Positions 43,317 through 55,020 of a stretch of DNA of 64,000 bases are shown one piece after another. Below the pieces are notes generated by a model. It did not search any database. It saw only the letters and a list, made by a program, of their open reading frames with translations, and was not told where the DNA came from. Origin of the DNA: Chara braunii (Eukaryota > Streptophyta > Charophyceae > Charales > Characeae); contig BFEA01000626.1 in NCBI GenBank assembly GCA_003427395.1, positions 353,924 through 417,923 of the forward strand, read 5' to 3'. The position numbers were made by a program, and so were the translations under genes. How positions within the stretch are numbered: the stretch's first letter is position 1; every line of letters begins with the position of its first letter.

Positions 43317-45034
43317 ATGCGATCTAGCAGGCCGCACCCGGCCCTAAAAATGTCCGCCTGTGGTGGGGTGTTTGGGACTCGAGGGTCTGCCTCGGTGCGG
43401 GGTGTTTTGTCAGAGGGCACGAGCGGCGGGTTTCAAAATTTGAAATTTGAGGATGGTTCATCATGGTGCTCCACAGCGTACAAGATTGGCACACGCGCGA
43501 AAGTAAAGATGGGTTTTCGCTGAAGTTCGACTCGTCTGCGTGTGGTGGTTACTATCGCCGACTGGCGTTCAGTGCGGAAGTGGAGTTTCGGGAACCGTCA
43601 TAGCTTGGCCATGGACGACATACTATTTGCCTCCATCCCGGCGAAGGGGTCTCCACCGCACCGCCGAGAGCTATTAGAGCGAGAGAGGCGGCTGGTGGTC
43701 GAAGCGTTCCTCGCCGTGTCGACACACCTGCGACAGACAATGACATTGAGGCCCACGACGGCAAGAAGAACTGACGTGAGGGAGGCAATCGTCACTCACA
43801 CTATGGCAGATTCGCATTCCTCCACCGTTGTTTGGGATGCGCCTTTCCTTATGGCGAATGTCATCGTGTCCGGAGTCCTTCCACAAGAAACACCACGGCA
43901 GTGGATCAAGAGGAGAACCGGTGGCACATGACAAGATCTGATAATCGAAGATGACACCACCGTCGACTATTTTCATGAGAAGCTAAGAACGATGCGAGGG
44001 GCTTTTTACGACATCGTCTTTTCTTGCACGCCATTTCTAAGTTCGTCCATCACTCACTACCAAACTCCTTTGCAGCCGAAGCAGTTAGTGGCATTCGCTT
44101 TGTATAGATGGGCGTCCAACGAGACTTTTGACAGTGCGACTGCGTCATTCACGATGGGTCGTTCGACTGATAACAAGGCTACAAAGGGCGTGAGCAATGC
44201 TATCCGGTCAGCGTACCCTGACAAGTTAGCCATGTCAAGTGGTCAGTGGTTGCTGCAGGTTATATGCGCCTTTGCCGCAAAGGGCTTTGCGAACGGCTTC
44301 GATTGCATGGATTGCACCCACGTCTATATTGACAAGCCAAGAGATGCACCATCGGAGAACAATTACGATAGAAAGCAGCAGTACTCCATTGTGGCTCAAG
44401 TCGTTATCGATCCGGGTATGCTCGCGCTCGACGTTTCGTAGGGTATCCGGGCAGCGTCCACGACGCTAGGGTTTTTATCAATTCATCGCTTTACAAATGC
44501 GCTGAAGGTGGCACCTTGTTTTTGGCGGATGCGGTGCACCTTTCATATGGAGTGCGAACGAGGGGATATGTGCTCGGCGACAATGACGATGAAACCATGT
44601 CGTCGTTTGTGGTGCCTTACGGTGGTGTTGTGCAACCACCGGACAAGGCACATTTCGACACATGTCACAAGGCAACATGGTGTGTTGTGGAACGAGCTTT
44701 CGGGAGACTGAAGGGGATGTGGCGGTTGTGTTTCCGCCACCACAAGACGAACATGGACAATTTTCCCCAACAGTTTGAAGCCATGTGCATTCTACATAAC
44801 TTGCTCATCGAGGCTAGCATCGAAATGGACAAGCGTTTGCTCATGGAGAGGAATCGGACGACAATGAGCGGCCCATCGATGTCGGCATCCAAGAAGTTGC
44901 TACCCCTGTTCCCCAAACCAATGCGAAGCGACCTTTGCTTTCCACGACGCCCTCACCTTCCGAATGCAACCAACCATGGTTTAATAGGGGTGGCCATTGT
45001 TTTAGGGGTGTCATTGTCACGTTTGTTGTTTTAG
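43317..45034 (+). pseudogene. PIF/Harbinger-type transposase (DDE superfamily 4), two disruptions
   Basis: Frame 43317-43523 and then 43542-43931 give the N-terminal region, ending at TGA 43929-43931 inside WIKRRTGGT*. The same frame resumes with TTVDYFHEKLRTMRGAFYDI and LQPKQLVAFALYRWASNETF (HTH-like), then FDCMDCTHVYIDKP with the first catalytic Asp. At about 44434-44441 a one-base shift separates LALDVS from GYPGSVHDARVF, the second Asp. FLADAVHLSYGVRTRGYVLG and VVERAFGRLKGMWRL (catalytic Glu) follow. All three acidic residues remain. A functional protein would need both breaks absent. It lies convergent to the Myb/SANT gene, as these two proteins often pair in Harbinger elements. Confidence 0.88.
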
Positions 45035-45903
45035 GATCTGTGAGGTTGACGAAGTGCTTGAGTTCCCGGGGGATTTCTTGGTGGAAGGGTTGGGGGACGA
45101 AGGATTGGTTCTTCGAGTGGACCGTTGTCATTTTATCGACCGTGCAAGTCAATCCTTCGTTTGCCAACGAAAGCAATCAATGCTTGCATGACGACAGCGA
45201 GGGGTGATGGCATGTTATTTTCCATTCCGACCAGGTTTCTATCCGATACGTAAGTGCATAGCAGGGGATTGTGTTCTGTCCCACTGGCCGGAAATATGTT
45301 CGGTGTGTTTTTTCATTTTTGTGAAACGCTTATGTGGTTCCATAATGAAGATGGTTTATTCCTTTCCATATGACAATTCCAATTTTATTTGTTAATGTGT
45401 GTCCTTGGGGCCCGCTGTCTTTCTCAAAATCCACTGGTATCGAAAATGTTGTTGTGTTCACTTTCATTCTGCTGTTTCTGCGATTTCCTTCCAACCTACC
45501 TACTTTTTTTTAATCTTTTTTTTTTTCATTACAACTCCACCGTGAATTGAATCCGTTTCTAAAATGTGTTGCGGTCCTTTTCATGTGTCATGTGACTCGT
45601 GGAAGTTCATTTTCTGCTTCCAAGTCCCACAATATGGATACTCTTCTTTTGTACCAATGACCTCATTCGTTCTCTCAGTGGTGAAGGTAATCCTCATTGA
45701 AGAACTCATTGGAAAAAAAAAAAAAACACAAAGAAGATGAAACAAAAAAATTCCCGTTATTGTTGGATATTATGTTATGGGCGAGGGATATAGGCAATAA
45801 AAGAAAGTTCACGATAAAAGACAAGAGGGAAAGGGAATGGTTGGTTGTAAGTGGGGTTGGGGCGGGGATGGAGGGAAAGGCGAGGGGAGGGGCGAACTCC
45901 CCC
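45035..45903. other. AT-rich sequence after the transposase
   Basis: Homopolymer A and T runs (45505-45530, 45713-45726) and no supported frame. I looked for a Harbinger terminal inverted repeat here and upstream of 43317 and could not identify one. Confidence 0.5.
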
Positions 45904-45925
45904 CAATCAATCAATCAATCGATCG

Positions 45926-45966
<41 letters not shown>

Positions 45967-46022
45967 CAATCAATCAATCAACCAATCAATCAATCAGTCA
46001 ATCAATCAATCAATCAATCAAT
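45904..46022. repeat. (AATC)n microsatellite
   Basis: About 28 AATC/GATC units with few interruptions. The frames of repeated Asn-Gln-Ser-Ile are an artefact of the tetranucleotide. Confidence 0.97.
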
Positions 46023-46424
46023 TAAAAAACCTATGTTACCAATGGTCCGGAGATCGGACGTCTCCCCCGGACGTCTCCCCGGGCGTAAGGTACCCCCGTC
46101 GTCTGGATTTCTGGACGACGATTTTTTGGCAAAAATAAAAATAAAAATAAAAATTTATGACAGTGTTGCGCATGCCATAGAGACCCCCCATAAAAAAATT
46201 CAGAATTTTCTGAGCATTTGGTGATATGGTGCTATTTGGGGTGGGAGGGCGGGATACGAGGGGTTTTGGTGGGGATAGGAGGGGTGTAGGTGGGGATTAG
46301 AATCTTTGAAGATTTTTATCATTTTTTCTACTGGCTCAAATGAGCCAAAATTTTTGTGGCATACAACTTATGCAAGGCAGAAGCCACATGATTTTTTCCT
46401 TTTTTTTTTTTTTTTTTTTTTTGC

Positions 46425-46530
46425 GCTAGGTCGGACATCGCCTGTCCGGTGCCAACGTCCGATCAGACGTCCGGTCGGACATCCCGGACGGTCAGGGGGT
46501 CCCGGACGTCCGATAAAACAACCTAGCAAA
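46425..46530. repeat. Cluster of GGACGTCC-type palindromes
   Basis: GCTAGGTCGGACATC at the left and GGACGTCCGATAAAACAACCTAGC at the right are partly inverted copies, with several GGACGTCC/GTCCGGT words between. A related patch lies at about 46050-46120. This could be a small inverted-repeat element (MITE-like). A run of 23 T lies just to its left. Confidence 0.45.
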
Positions 46531-46560
46531 AAACAAAAACAAACATTTTCCTTATGTGCA

Positions 46561-46594
<34 letters not shown>

Positions 46595-46859
46595 GGACCG
46601 AGAGAGAGAGCAAGTACATCTCCAACCTCACAGTTGGCCTCATGGTACTTCCATTGATAGGATGATCAAAATTGAACGAATCTATCACTAGAACATGGAA
46701 ATATACGCTGTCACAATTGTTTTTTTTTGTGTATGTGTGCCACAAGGGGTTAACGGGGCAACCGGTTTTCAGGGCTGAAATTTTTGAAATTAGGGTTTTG
46801 GGGTTAGATTTCATGTTTTTTCGAATTTTTAAATTTTTGCTAGATATGCATTTTGATAG

Positions 46860-46869
46860 GTGTGTGTGC

Positions 46870-46922
<53 letters not shown>

Positions 46923-47068
46923 TGTATGTGTGTGTGTGTGTGTGTGTGTCTCTGTGCATGCGGGGGGGGATGCAACCCCCCGCAACCAACCAACCAACCA
47001 ATCAATCAATCAATCTTTCTTTTGCATAATTTTTTTTTCTTCGTTTATTTTATTTTATTTTACAATCG

Positions 47069-47117
<49 letters not shown>

Positions 47118-47190
47118 CCAATCAATCGATCAATCAATCAGTCAATCAATCAATCAATAAAACAACCAATCAATCAATCAACCAACACAA
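46860..47190. repeat. (TG)n then (AATC)n microsatellites
   Basis: About 46860-46960 is TG with a few CT and TA changes. About 46983-47190 is AACC/AATC, interrupted by T-rich DNA at 47018-47062. Same unit and strand as 45904-46022. Confidence 0.95.
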
Positions 47191-47253
47191 ACTTCATTTA
47201 GTGTCAATGGCTGGTGGACGCTGAATTTGACGGTTCTAAAAATAAGACACATG

Positions 47254-47490
47254 TCAGAAAATATTATCCCTCAGGACTTCAACGTCCCCCACCAGGTCGT
47301 CTCTCTCCACAAAAGGTGCATCAAGTAACGCCCTGTAAGTAGTTGGCCGGTGCAAGTGGTCACTGAACTCCATCACGTAGTTTGAAACTAGCATATGCAC
47401 CATCTCCCTCAACACGTCCACTCGTTCGGTCCACCGTATGGGAACCGTCGTCCCAACCCTCGTCACGTACATGATGACAAGGCGCAGCAA
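47254..47490 (-). CDS. Possible protein remnant, unknown
   Basis: 78 residues: LRLVIMYVTRVGTTVPIRW, ERVDVLREMVHMLVSNYVME and FSDHLHRPTTYRALLDAPFV. Amphipathic and protein-like, with no antisense rival. It lies downstream, on the same strand, of the Myb/SANT remains and could be a C-terminal part of that gene, with frame-broken sequence between (47491-48390). Confidence 0.4.
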   Translation of the reverse strand: MLRLVIMYVTRVGTTVPIRWTERVDVLREMVHMLVSNYVMEFSDHLHRPTTYRALLDAPFVERDDLVGDVEVLRDNIF

Positions 47491-48390
47491 CCGTCGAGCC
47501 TATATGAACCCGACCATGACAGCTAGACATGTGGCTCCATTCGTATCGACTTTGTAATGCCGAAATTCTTCCCGCGTGATGGGAGGGTTAGCCTCCATAA
47601 CTCATTTTGTGTGCATTGCCTCTCCTATGGCAGGACTCGTAAAAAACGACAGTCTGCATGTGCACAACCCCGTGGCATGTAGGTACGATATCCATCCGAG
47701 TGGTACAATGGCTGGCTGTGAACGATCAGATGTGAATCTAGGCGCGCTGAAAGACGATCGACCCCTACCCGTTTGCAACACACTAAACCCCCAAACGACG
47801 ATGACAACCGTCATAGACCACAACATGATAACATGTGCGGAGTGTGCCCAAACAACACCGTCAATACTGGCTCTTCCGCCGCCATATAAATAGACAGGCA
47901 AGGCGCGGTCTGCATGCCTAGTTTGCGTTGGTGGGCCGTCATTGTAGCACATCAACCGCTATTGTAGAATTGGCGGACTCAACTATGACCGAAATCTCGG
48001 ATATATTTGGTGGAGAAGCCATTCAAGAGATGGAAGAAAAGGGGAACCGGAAAAAAGTCAAAGAAAAAAAAGGAAGATTTTAAGAAAACAAACCAAAGCA
48101 TTCACGATTTCACCCCTGTCCTAGCAAGAGGTTGCAGGGTTGGGTCAGAGACACCCACCCCTACTGAAGGGCACAGTTGTTGACACCCCCCCCCCCCCCC
48201 CTCAACACCGACAGAAGAGTGTCAATCAACGCTTGGACAGTGCCTCCACAATATTAATCAAAGCTTTGCACAACATCCGCTGGCTTGCATCCATAACGCC
48301 GCACGATGTTTCGTGCACTTTAACCTCCCTCTCTATTATATCGCATTGTCGCCAGAGGACCCCACACTGCTGTTTGCTAGCTCTATCCAC

Positions 48391-49077
48391 TTAATCGGCG
48401 ATAACGGTGGAGTGTGTGTTCATCACATTTGTCACTGCCTCGAAAGGCTGTTGTCGAGCGTTTTTCCTCTTCAAGAACTTGCACCCGCGAGACGACTTGC
48501 TCCCGAACCCTTCCCCGCCATCAACATCGCCATTCTCACTCGTGGAGTTTCGTCCATCCCGCCATTGCTCATAGCCTGTTGCTGAGAAGTACCTTTGTCC
48601 GCCAAATTCAGAGGGATGGTTCGGTTCCCGTGTTGACCACCATGGATGGCTTCGTAAAGTTGGCATCCATCTGGAACTTGTACCCATTATCGGCCCATTC
48701 TTTCGGCGCCATCGTGAAGAAGGACTGCAACGCAAATTCCTTCTCCCCCTATTGCACCTTCTTGTATAAGGAGAAAATATGATCCCATCGCTTCATGTAT
48801 ACGTCCCAAACACGGTTTACCCCGTGCGCCCCCATCCTGTTTGTGATGTCAGTCCATTTCGTCTGTTTGCTCTTCATCCGCACGAAGTTGTGGCCCACCA
48901 CCGCGAGTGCCTCATCCTGCTCCCTCTTACATCGGACGAGGGTGATGGAGTCATCCAGACTCCATATAATCATTCCCCCACCACCCTCACCCCCCCTTTT
49001 TTGGCCTTCCCCTTCCCCCACCCCTTGGGAGCAGATTTCTTCGTCGCCGTCCTCTTCTGGCTCTTCGGCGCCAGCCA
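48391..49077 (-). pseudogene. Myb/SANT (trihelix-like) protein, C-terminal half
   Basis: Minus strand. From the insertion point, one frame gives WLAPKSQKRTATKKSAPKGW and a Gly-Lys-rich stretch. After a shift at a C7T6 run (near 48990) the DNA-binding domain follows: WSLDDSITLVRCKREQDEAL, MKSKQTKWTDITNRMGAHGV and WDVYMKRWDHIFSLYKKVQ, then a stop (48749). The pattern W..D....L...K..., W..I...M...GV.R....C..KW matches Myb/SANT-like domains, here with Asp/Met-Lys-Arg in the last helix. The end, KRKNARQQPFEAVTNVMNTH, is at about 48460-48395. Separated from its N-terminal half by element C. Confidence 0.8.
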
Positions 49078-49082
49078 GGGCT
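49078..49082. repeat. Target-site duplication of element C, left copy
   Basis: GGGCT, identical to 58482-58486. It is immediately outside the LTR that starts TGTGGCGG. Confidence 0.95.
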
Positions 49083-49391
49083 TGTGGCGGACCCACCAGG
49101 TGTGGTGCTCCGCCTGGGATAGAGATGGAGATGGAGGATGAGAGTGGAGCAAGATGGCACAGCGCAGCTCCCACGCAAAACTCCAACACACGTACTCCAA
49201 ATTGTGCGAATGCAGAACGCCCCAAAGTACAGACTCTAGTTGGGGTATACCCCAGAGGACTGACTAGACTAGACTGGACTGGCTGGTACCGACAGAGGTA
49301 CCAGCCTGGACTGGACTACCCCGAATACAACACAGGCCTGTGAGAATAGGCCAAGTGCCTGGTCTCACAGGCCAACCAGAGGTCCGCTACA
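49083..49391 (-). repeat. 3' LTR of element C
   Basis: 309 bp, TGTGGCGGACC at one end and GGTCCGCTACA at the other, which are near-perfect inverted ends. Aligns along its length with 58187-58481. Confidence 0.95.
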
Positions 49392-50500
49392 CGATCCTTG
49401 ACCTGTGATGGATCGCCTAGATACATGTACGCTTCCGCCAAGAAGTGGAACTCTAGCAAAGAAAATGAAAACCTGAGTAGTCTAGGATGCGCAGCAAGCT
49501 CCATGCTAAGTCCATGCGATGCAACCTAGGATAGAAAATATCACAAAAACAACAATGTCACAGCTAACAGCCTAAGTGAAAGCAGAAGCAACTAACTAGT
49601 ATACATGTCCTAGGAAAGCAGAACGTAATGACAACTGAATCCTAGAATGTTGGAGGCAGTAGCCTCAGTCTGGAAACAACTGATTAGTGTATAAGTCCTA
49701 AGAACAACAAAAGCAGAAACAACTAAATCCTAGTAATGTTAGAGGTAGTAGCCTCGGTCTGAGAGCAACAAAGCAACAATAAGACAACCATATGTCACAA
49801 GAGGAGTGTGTCGCAAACCACAGGGTGGGATGGCCTCTGAGGGTGGCGAATGCAGCCTAGGGGTCAATAAACTCCTAAGGGCATACATAATGACAAAGAG
49901 ACACATGTCATCAGGCTCAATGAGGGTAGGGAACTGGGAGCGAATAGAACCAATGACCCTAACAGATAGACCATCAGGGCGGGTAATGCTCGACTAAAGG
50001 GGTGACTGCTATATAAGGTCGACCATGCAAGTGAATAAGGGAGCCTCGTATAGTGGGCGCACCTAGATGAAGCATGCAAGACTGCCTAACTAGGGCGTGA
50101 GGGACGACAAAGGATAGAAAAAGTGATGGGTAAGGGAATCATGCAAATGACTCCCAAGGTGAGGGAAGTTGGAGCTAGATCCGTAAACTGGGAAGTCAGG
50201 GCAACGCTACGGTTCCGATGCCTATGCGTATACCCAAGGAGAGCCCAACTCAGAGGAACCCGGCTAAAGGGAGACCATCAGGCGACACAAACAGGGTACT
50301 GTACAGGGCAAAGTGGTAAGAGGGTAAATACGACTGAAGTAGGCAAAGTTGATCGTGACGAAGTCCGTGGAGTTGTCAATGACGTCCATGAAGAGAAGTC
50401 TGGAATGTTGTCGAGGAAGAGTCGCAACGTCGACGAGCTGAAGTAACAAAACTGGAGTGGATGGAATACGGAGAAGTCAAAGACAAGGGAAAAAAAGTCA
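49392..50500 (-). other. Element C 3' untranslated region
   Basis: About 1.1 kb between the end of the integrase-chromodomain frame and the 3' LTR. AG-rich repeats such as AGTAGCCTCAGTCTG..AACAAC occur at about 49660 and 49750. No frame with a known motif. I do not find a strong polypurine tract next to 49391. Confidence 0.6.
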
Positions 50501-50503
50501 GAG

Positions 50504-51530
50504 TCAATCGTCGTATTGAGCAGGACGACGACGAGTGCGATGTGGACGCTCAGAAGCATCCGACTGCTGCTGAAGGTCTGCCTCAGATGGAGCAGGCTCG
50601 ACTTCAGCGGTCTCCTCAGCCGAGGAAGAAGGAAGAGGGTCAGTGGGTTGAGGAGGAGCAGTCAACCCAGCACGACGAGCACGATCATAGGCACACACCA
50701 ACATGCAAGCGTGCTGCAAGTGCTCGAGGGGCTCCCAAGTAGCCTCCTCATCAGGGTAACCCTTCCAACGTACTAGATACGCGACGTGAGGAGGGTTGTC
50801 GTCGGTGACTCGGCGACCAATGATGTCTGAAACGAGAAACTCCTCATGGCCGTCTACCATGATAGGTGGAGGGCGCTCGTATGGTCCGTCCAGCGAAACG
50901 CTCAGACGGTTTGCGGTAGGGACGCAGTAACGAGATGTGGTAGACATCGTGCACACGAGCCTGACGTAGGTAGTCGCTCAGCTTCACGAGGATGCTGATC
51001 GGGCTAGATGTCGTATCAAAACCCATGGCCTGAAAAATGCGGCATGGCCCAAAGAAGTGACGCCAGAACTTGTGAAGCGTATTCGCTTCGAGCTGTAAGT
51101 GGCGGGTGCCGACAAGCACATCATCACCGACTTTGAATGGATGATCCATCCTCGATCGGTTCGCACGTGCGGCCATGCGAGTCTGGGAAGCAACTATGTG
51201 CTCATGCACGGTCTTAATGATCGACGTCATGTGTGCAACCCAATCATCCAGCATGGGACAACTTCTGTCGGGGTGTATCTGTGACAGTCGACGAAAGTCC
51301 GCGGGAACACGAGGGTGATAGCCGAGGTCGCAATAGTAAGGTGATATCCCTGTGGCTGGCAAGACGGCGTGGTTGTAGGCTATCTCCGTGTGGGCAAGAT
51401 GGATATCCCATTGCTGGTCGTCACGAACAATATTTCGGAGAATATCTCCGAGAGTCATATTCGTGACCTCGGTCTGACCATCATTCTGGGGATGGTAAGA
51501 TGAGGAGAAGCGGAGCTGGGTGCCGTACAC
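50504..51530 (-). pseudogene. Element C integrase C-terminal half and chromodomain
   Basis: Frame 51530-50844 starts after the catalytic core and has SSSYHPQNDGQTEVTNMTLG (the third catalytic residue, Glu), WDIHLAHTEIAYNHAV, then DVYHISLLRPYRKP. Frame 50956-50504 holds the chromodomain: FLVSDIIGRR, VAYLVRWKGYPDEEATWEP and LEHLQHA. Trp and acidic residues of the aromatic cage are present. Chromodomains steer the integrase to modified chromatin. The C-terminus is a Ser/Glu/Gln-rich tail. Confidence 0.93.
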
Positions 51531-52151
51531 CTCGCGGAGCCATCGTCTGAATGGCCCGTAAAGCGCGAGTCACTGTCAGATGTGATGCTCAAAGGTAAGC
51601 CGTGGTCATGCACGACTCGGTCAAACACGATGTCGGCGACCTCACGTGCACTGATGGCATAGCGACACAGAACAAAGCGTGCTCGCTTCGTGAAGCAGTC
51701 GACGACGACCAGGATAGCATCATGACCGCGGGGGGGCGGAGGACAAAGAGGACCGATAAATTTCATGGTGATGGACTGCCAACGACCCTCAGGGATAGGA
51801 AGAGGCTGGAGCAAACCATAAGGCAGGTGGTTCGCACTGTTTACCTCCTGATAGGTGGGACACTCATCGACTCAGTCCTTCACAAAGTCCTTGCGCTTCG
51901 GCCAGACGTATAGGCGGCTCAAGCCCATATGACTGGCGGCTGCCTGGTCATGGAACTCTGCTACTGCCCGGATATGTAGCTGTCCAGTGGAGGGAACGCA
52001 AATACGGGGCTCTCTGGTGGCCCGTGAACCGTGCCTGTATACAAGACCGTTGTCCTCGAGAGAGTAGTTCGGGAAGGTCTTGCCACTCCGAAGGGTCGTG
52101 TGGATGTCGCGATAGTCGGGGCAGTGGCGGTACTGAGTGGAAACCCGTCAC
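51455..52151 (-). pseudogene. Element C integrase zinc finger and catalytic core
   Basis: From about 51960, FHDQ..ASHMGLSRLYVWPKR is the His part of the HHCC finger, followed by ECPTYQE where the last Cys is Tyr. The core frame 51814-51455 has WQSITMKFIGPL, in which the first catalytic Asp is replaced by Lys. DAILVVVDCFTKRARFV follows, then DSDSRFTGH with the second Asp. Loss of a catalytic residue would abolish integration. Confidence 0.85.
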
Positions 52152-52189
52152 CGAGTGGTGAACGGTGGTGACCGAGATGGCAGCGAGCT

Positions 52190-52772
52190 GGATCTGCTCT
52201 AGATTATGGTCAAGGCGTTAGGATAAGGCATCTGCGACCCAATTGGTCTCACCCTTGATATCCTCAGTGGTGAAACTAAACTCGGATAGGTCGCGCCACT
52301 AGCGAGCCTGTTGAGGAGTGAGTTTCGACTTTGTTGAAAAAGCCTGGACAACAGAGTTGTATGTGCGCACTGTGAATGGTGTCCCGTGCAGGTAGTGACG
52401 CTAGTGCCGAGTGGCATAAACTACTGCGAGAACCTCACATTCATTAGCAATGTAGTTTACCTCGACGGGCAGAAGTTGACGGGAGTAGAAGTCTATCAGA
52501 CAATCATCTGAGCGAGACTCGACAATGCCGTCCTCGACGATGGTAGGAGAATAGTCAAGAGAACACTCACCAGTAGTTGAACGAGTGGGCGAAAGGTAGG
52601 ACGCAGTGGTAGGGGTAGGGGGTGGGAAGTGAGGGATGCGAGGATGAAAGAAATCAGGAGAGGAGGGAAAAATCTGAGAAAGCACTGCTCCTATAGCAAA
52701 TCCTGACGCATCGGTCATAAGGATAAAAGAGCGATCAAAATCGGGTAGGTGGAGAACCGGTGCACATGTCAC
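52190..52772 (-). pseudogene. Element C RNase H
   Basis: Frame 52772-52401 reads LHLPDFDRSFILMTDASGFA then IGAVLSQ (first catalytic Asp). A Pro/Ser/Thr-rich stretch of about 45 residues not usual for the family follows, then FYSRQLLPVEVNYIANECEV with the Glu. The end is in a shifted frame with KGETNWVADALS at about 52225. It degrades RNA in the RNA-DNA hybrid. Confidence 0.85.
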
Positions 52773-52879
52773 TGCCTTCTTGAGTGCGCGAAAGGCGTCC
52801 TCGTGGAGGGGTGTCCAAGACCATGGCGGGTCGTTCCGGAGGAGGGTGGAGGTAAGGACGTAGGAATACCTAGTGTATC

Positions 52880-54129
52880 CCTAGATGAAATTACTATAGT
52901 AGCTAGTGAGGCCTAGGAAGTTGCGAAGCTGCTTGGCAGATGTGGGGACGGGCCACTCCGCAAGGGCCGTGATCTTTGCGTCGTCCATGTAGAGACCGTG
53001 GTCAAACACGTAGTGTCCTAGGAAGTGCACTTTGCGTTGGGCAAAGCGACACTTACTGAGCTTAGCATAGAAGCCATACTTGTGTAAGCGCTGTAGGACA
53101 TTGCAGAGGTGTCTGAGATGATTTTCTAAGGTATGACTATAGACCAGGATCGGGTGCATTGGTGAGGCCGAATGGCATCACTGTGGACTCGTAGTGGTCG
53201 AACCGCGACCGAAAGGCGGTCTTCGGCTGATCCTCTGCAACGACGCGGATCTAATGGTAACCGCTACGAAAATCAATCTTGGTAAAGAAGCGGTTGCCTA
53301 CTAGGCGGTCGAACAACTCATCGACACGAGGCATGGGGTAATTCTTCTTAACTGTGTAGCGGTTAAGGTCGCGATAATCGATGCAAAAACGGAAAGTTTC
53401 ATCCGCTTTGAGAGCAAAGAGGACGGGTGCAACCCACGGGGAGTTGTTGGGTTTAATGAAACCCAGTCTTAGGAGCTCCTCAAGCTAACGCTTGAGTTCA
53501 GTGACCTCGGGGATCGAGAGTCTGTAGGGTGCCTGGTGGTGAACACGATAGTTAGGCACAAGTTGGATGGAATGCTCGTCGTCGCGCATCGGTGGGATGC
53601 CGGCGCACGAGAACGACAATGGAAAAACGTCGTGGTACTCTCGAATGAGGTCACGAACTGCGGGCTCCAGGTTGGCCGTATAGCGTGCAAGTTCCTCAGC
53701 GTCAGCGTGGGCGTGCAACGACGAGGCGGACTCAACGGACGGCGGAGGAAGAGAAGTAGAGATAGAAGCCAAGGAGATAGAAGGAGGATCTGGCTCCAGA
53801 GAGATGAGCTCAGCGTCAGGACAGGGTGGATCATAGTGCAAGAGATCCGTAACGTTCACCGTAAAGATGGTGACGTCGTCCTGTCGGATGAAGTGGGCGA
53901 ACTGTCGAGGCGAGGTGACAGTGATAGAGGGAGATGGTGTGGGCATGGAAGGCTCTGGGGGAGGAGGATCGGGGCATGGTGTCGCAGTGGTACCTATAAA
54001 AGGTACGCGATACGTCTGTCCACACTTCGTTCTGAGAATGAGAGTGTTGGTCGCCCAATCGGCCTCGGTGCTACGAAACCAACGAGACCACGAAGTACCA
54101 AAAATGAAGTCGTACCCCCTCTCCATCAC
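52880..54129 (-). pseudogene. pol: Element C protease tail and reverse transcriptase, catalytic segment deleted
   Basis: Frame 54129-53485 links protease and RT and ends in HHQAPYRLSIPEVTELKR. RT follows in broken frames: [20 protein letters not shown] then [17 protein letters not shown] (about 53400), [12 protein letters not shown] (motif A), and [10 protein letters not shown] (motif B, about 53180). Directly after NAP comes [15 protein letters not shown] (53159-52881): the about 25 residues that carry the YLDD motif are missing, with a frame change. QRKVHFLGHYV and LRNFLGLTSYYSNFI complete the thumb. Confidence 0.9.
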
Positions 54130-54360
54130 GTCGAAATGTGCAGAGGAGCGGTGGCGACGAGACTCCGGGGGACGATCAGTCGGTTCCAGAGTGAGGAAGA
54201 AAGGGAGGTCGGTGACTGGCTGATCGAAGAAGCGCTAGGTCTTGTCATCTTCAAGGGTGACGGGGATGGGAGTCGGAGACCCTGTCGTGGGTAAGCGGGT
54301 TTCTTTCACCACACGTGGGTGAATGAAGTTGCCCTGAGAACCGGAATCCCACAATGTTGA
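54130..54360 (-). pseudogene. Element C aspartic protease
   Basis: DSGSQGNFIHPRVVKETRL at about 54348-54292 is the active-site strand of a retropepsin. The ending IFGTSWSRWF at about 54098-54070, in a neighbouring frame, would be the second conserved motif (IxGxxW). Confidence 0.75.
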
Positions 54361-54863
54361 GTACACCCTGGTGGAGGTCCCCAGTCATACCAGAATAATC
54401 GGGAGGGTGCGATCAGGGTCATTGAGGATGGCGAGAAGGCGACGCAGTGCAGCGACATGGAGAGTGAGTCGCTCCTGACGAGCCTGGAGCATGCTCAACC
54501 CCAGAAGGGAGGACACAACGTCCTCGCAAGTCGCAAATTGCTCACTGCAACAGGCTGAGCGAATGGCTCGACGTGTCGGTAGTCACGGAGAGGTAGGAGG
54601 GGAGACGGTGGTCTGCGGAGGCGCAGACGGTACTGCGACAGAGGGCTGAGTACACATTGTCGGGTCTTGCGATACCTCAACTCCAGTAGCGAGAGGGGCA
54701 AACTGCAACTGAGATGTCAGGAAGCCGACTACTGAGGAGGGCACAGGTGTACACTGCACTGTGGCTAGGAGGCGCCGCGGGGATGCGAGGCGTCAGGGGG
54801 GGACTGAGCACGACGCTCGTGAGAGAGCTCAGCGTAGTGGCGGTCGAGGGCGGCGGTGTAAGG

Positions 54864-54905
54864 GCACCGCAAGGAGGTATGACCGTTTTGGCGGCAGCGC
54901 AAACA
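54864..54905 (-). other. Element C gag zinc knuckle
   Basis: CLRCRQNGHTSLRC, a C-X2-C-X4-H-X4-C nucleocapsid motif that binds RNA. It lies in a frame different from the surrounding long frames, which shows that the gag-pol junction is shifted. Confidence 0.88.
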
Positions 54906-55020
54906 CCCACACCGGCCTAAAATGGCCACGCGCTCCTCAACAGAAAGTACACCGCGAGGAGGGACAAAGCCCTGAGGGAGGTCTTGCCGAGGGACCTCGG
55001 GGGGCGACGTGCCAACGTGA

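Noticed and set aside
45697-47201. ORFs of Asn-Gln-Ser-Ile or Cys-Val repeats
   Set aside because: Translated (AATC)n and (TG)n microsatellites.
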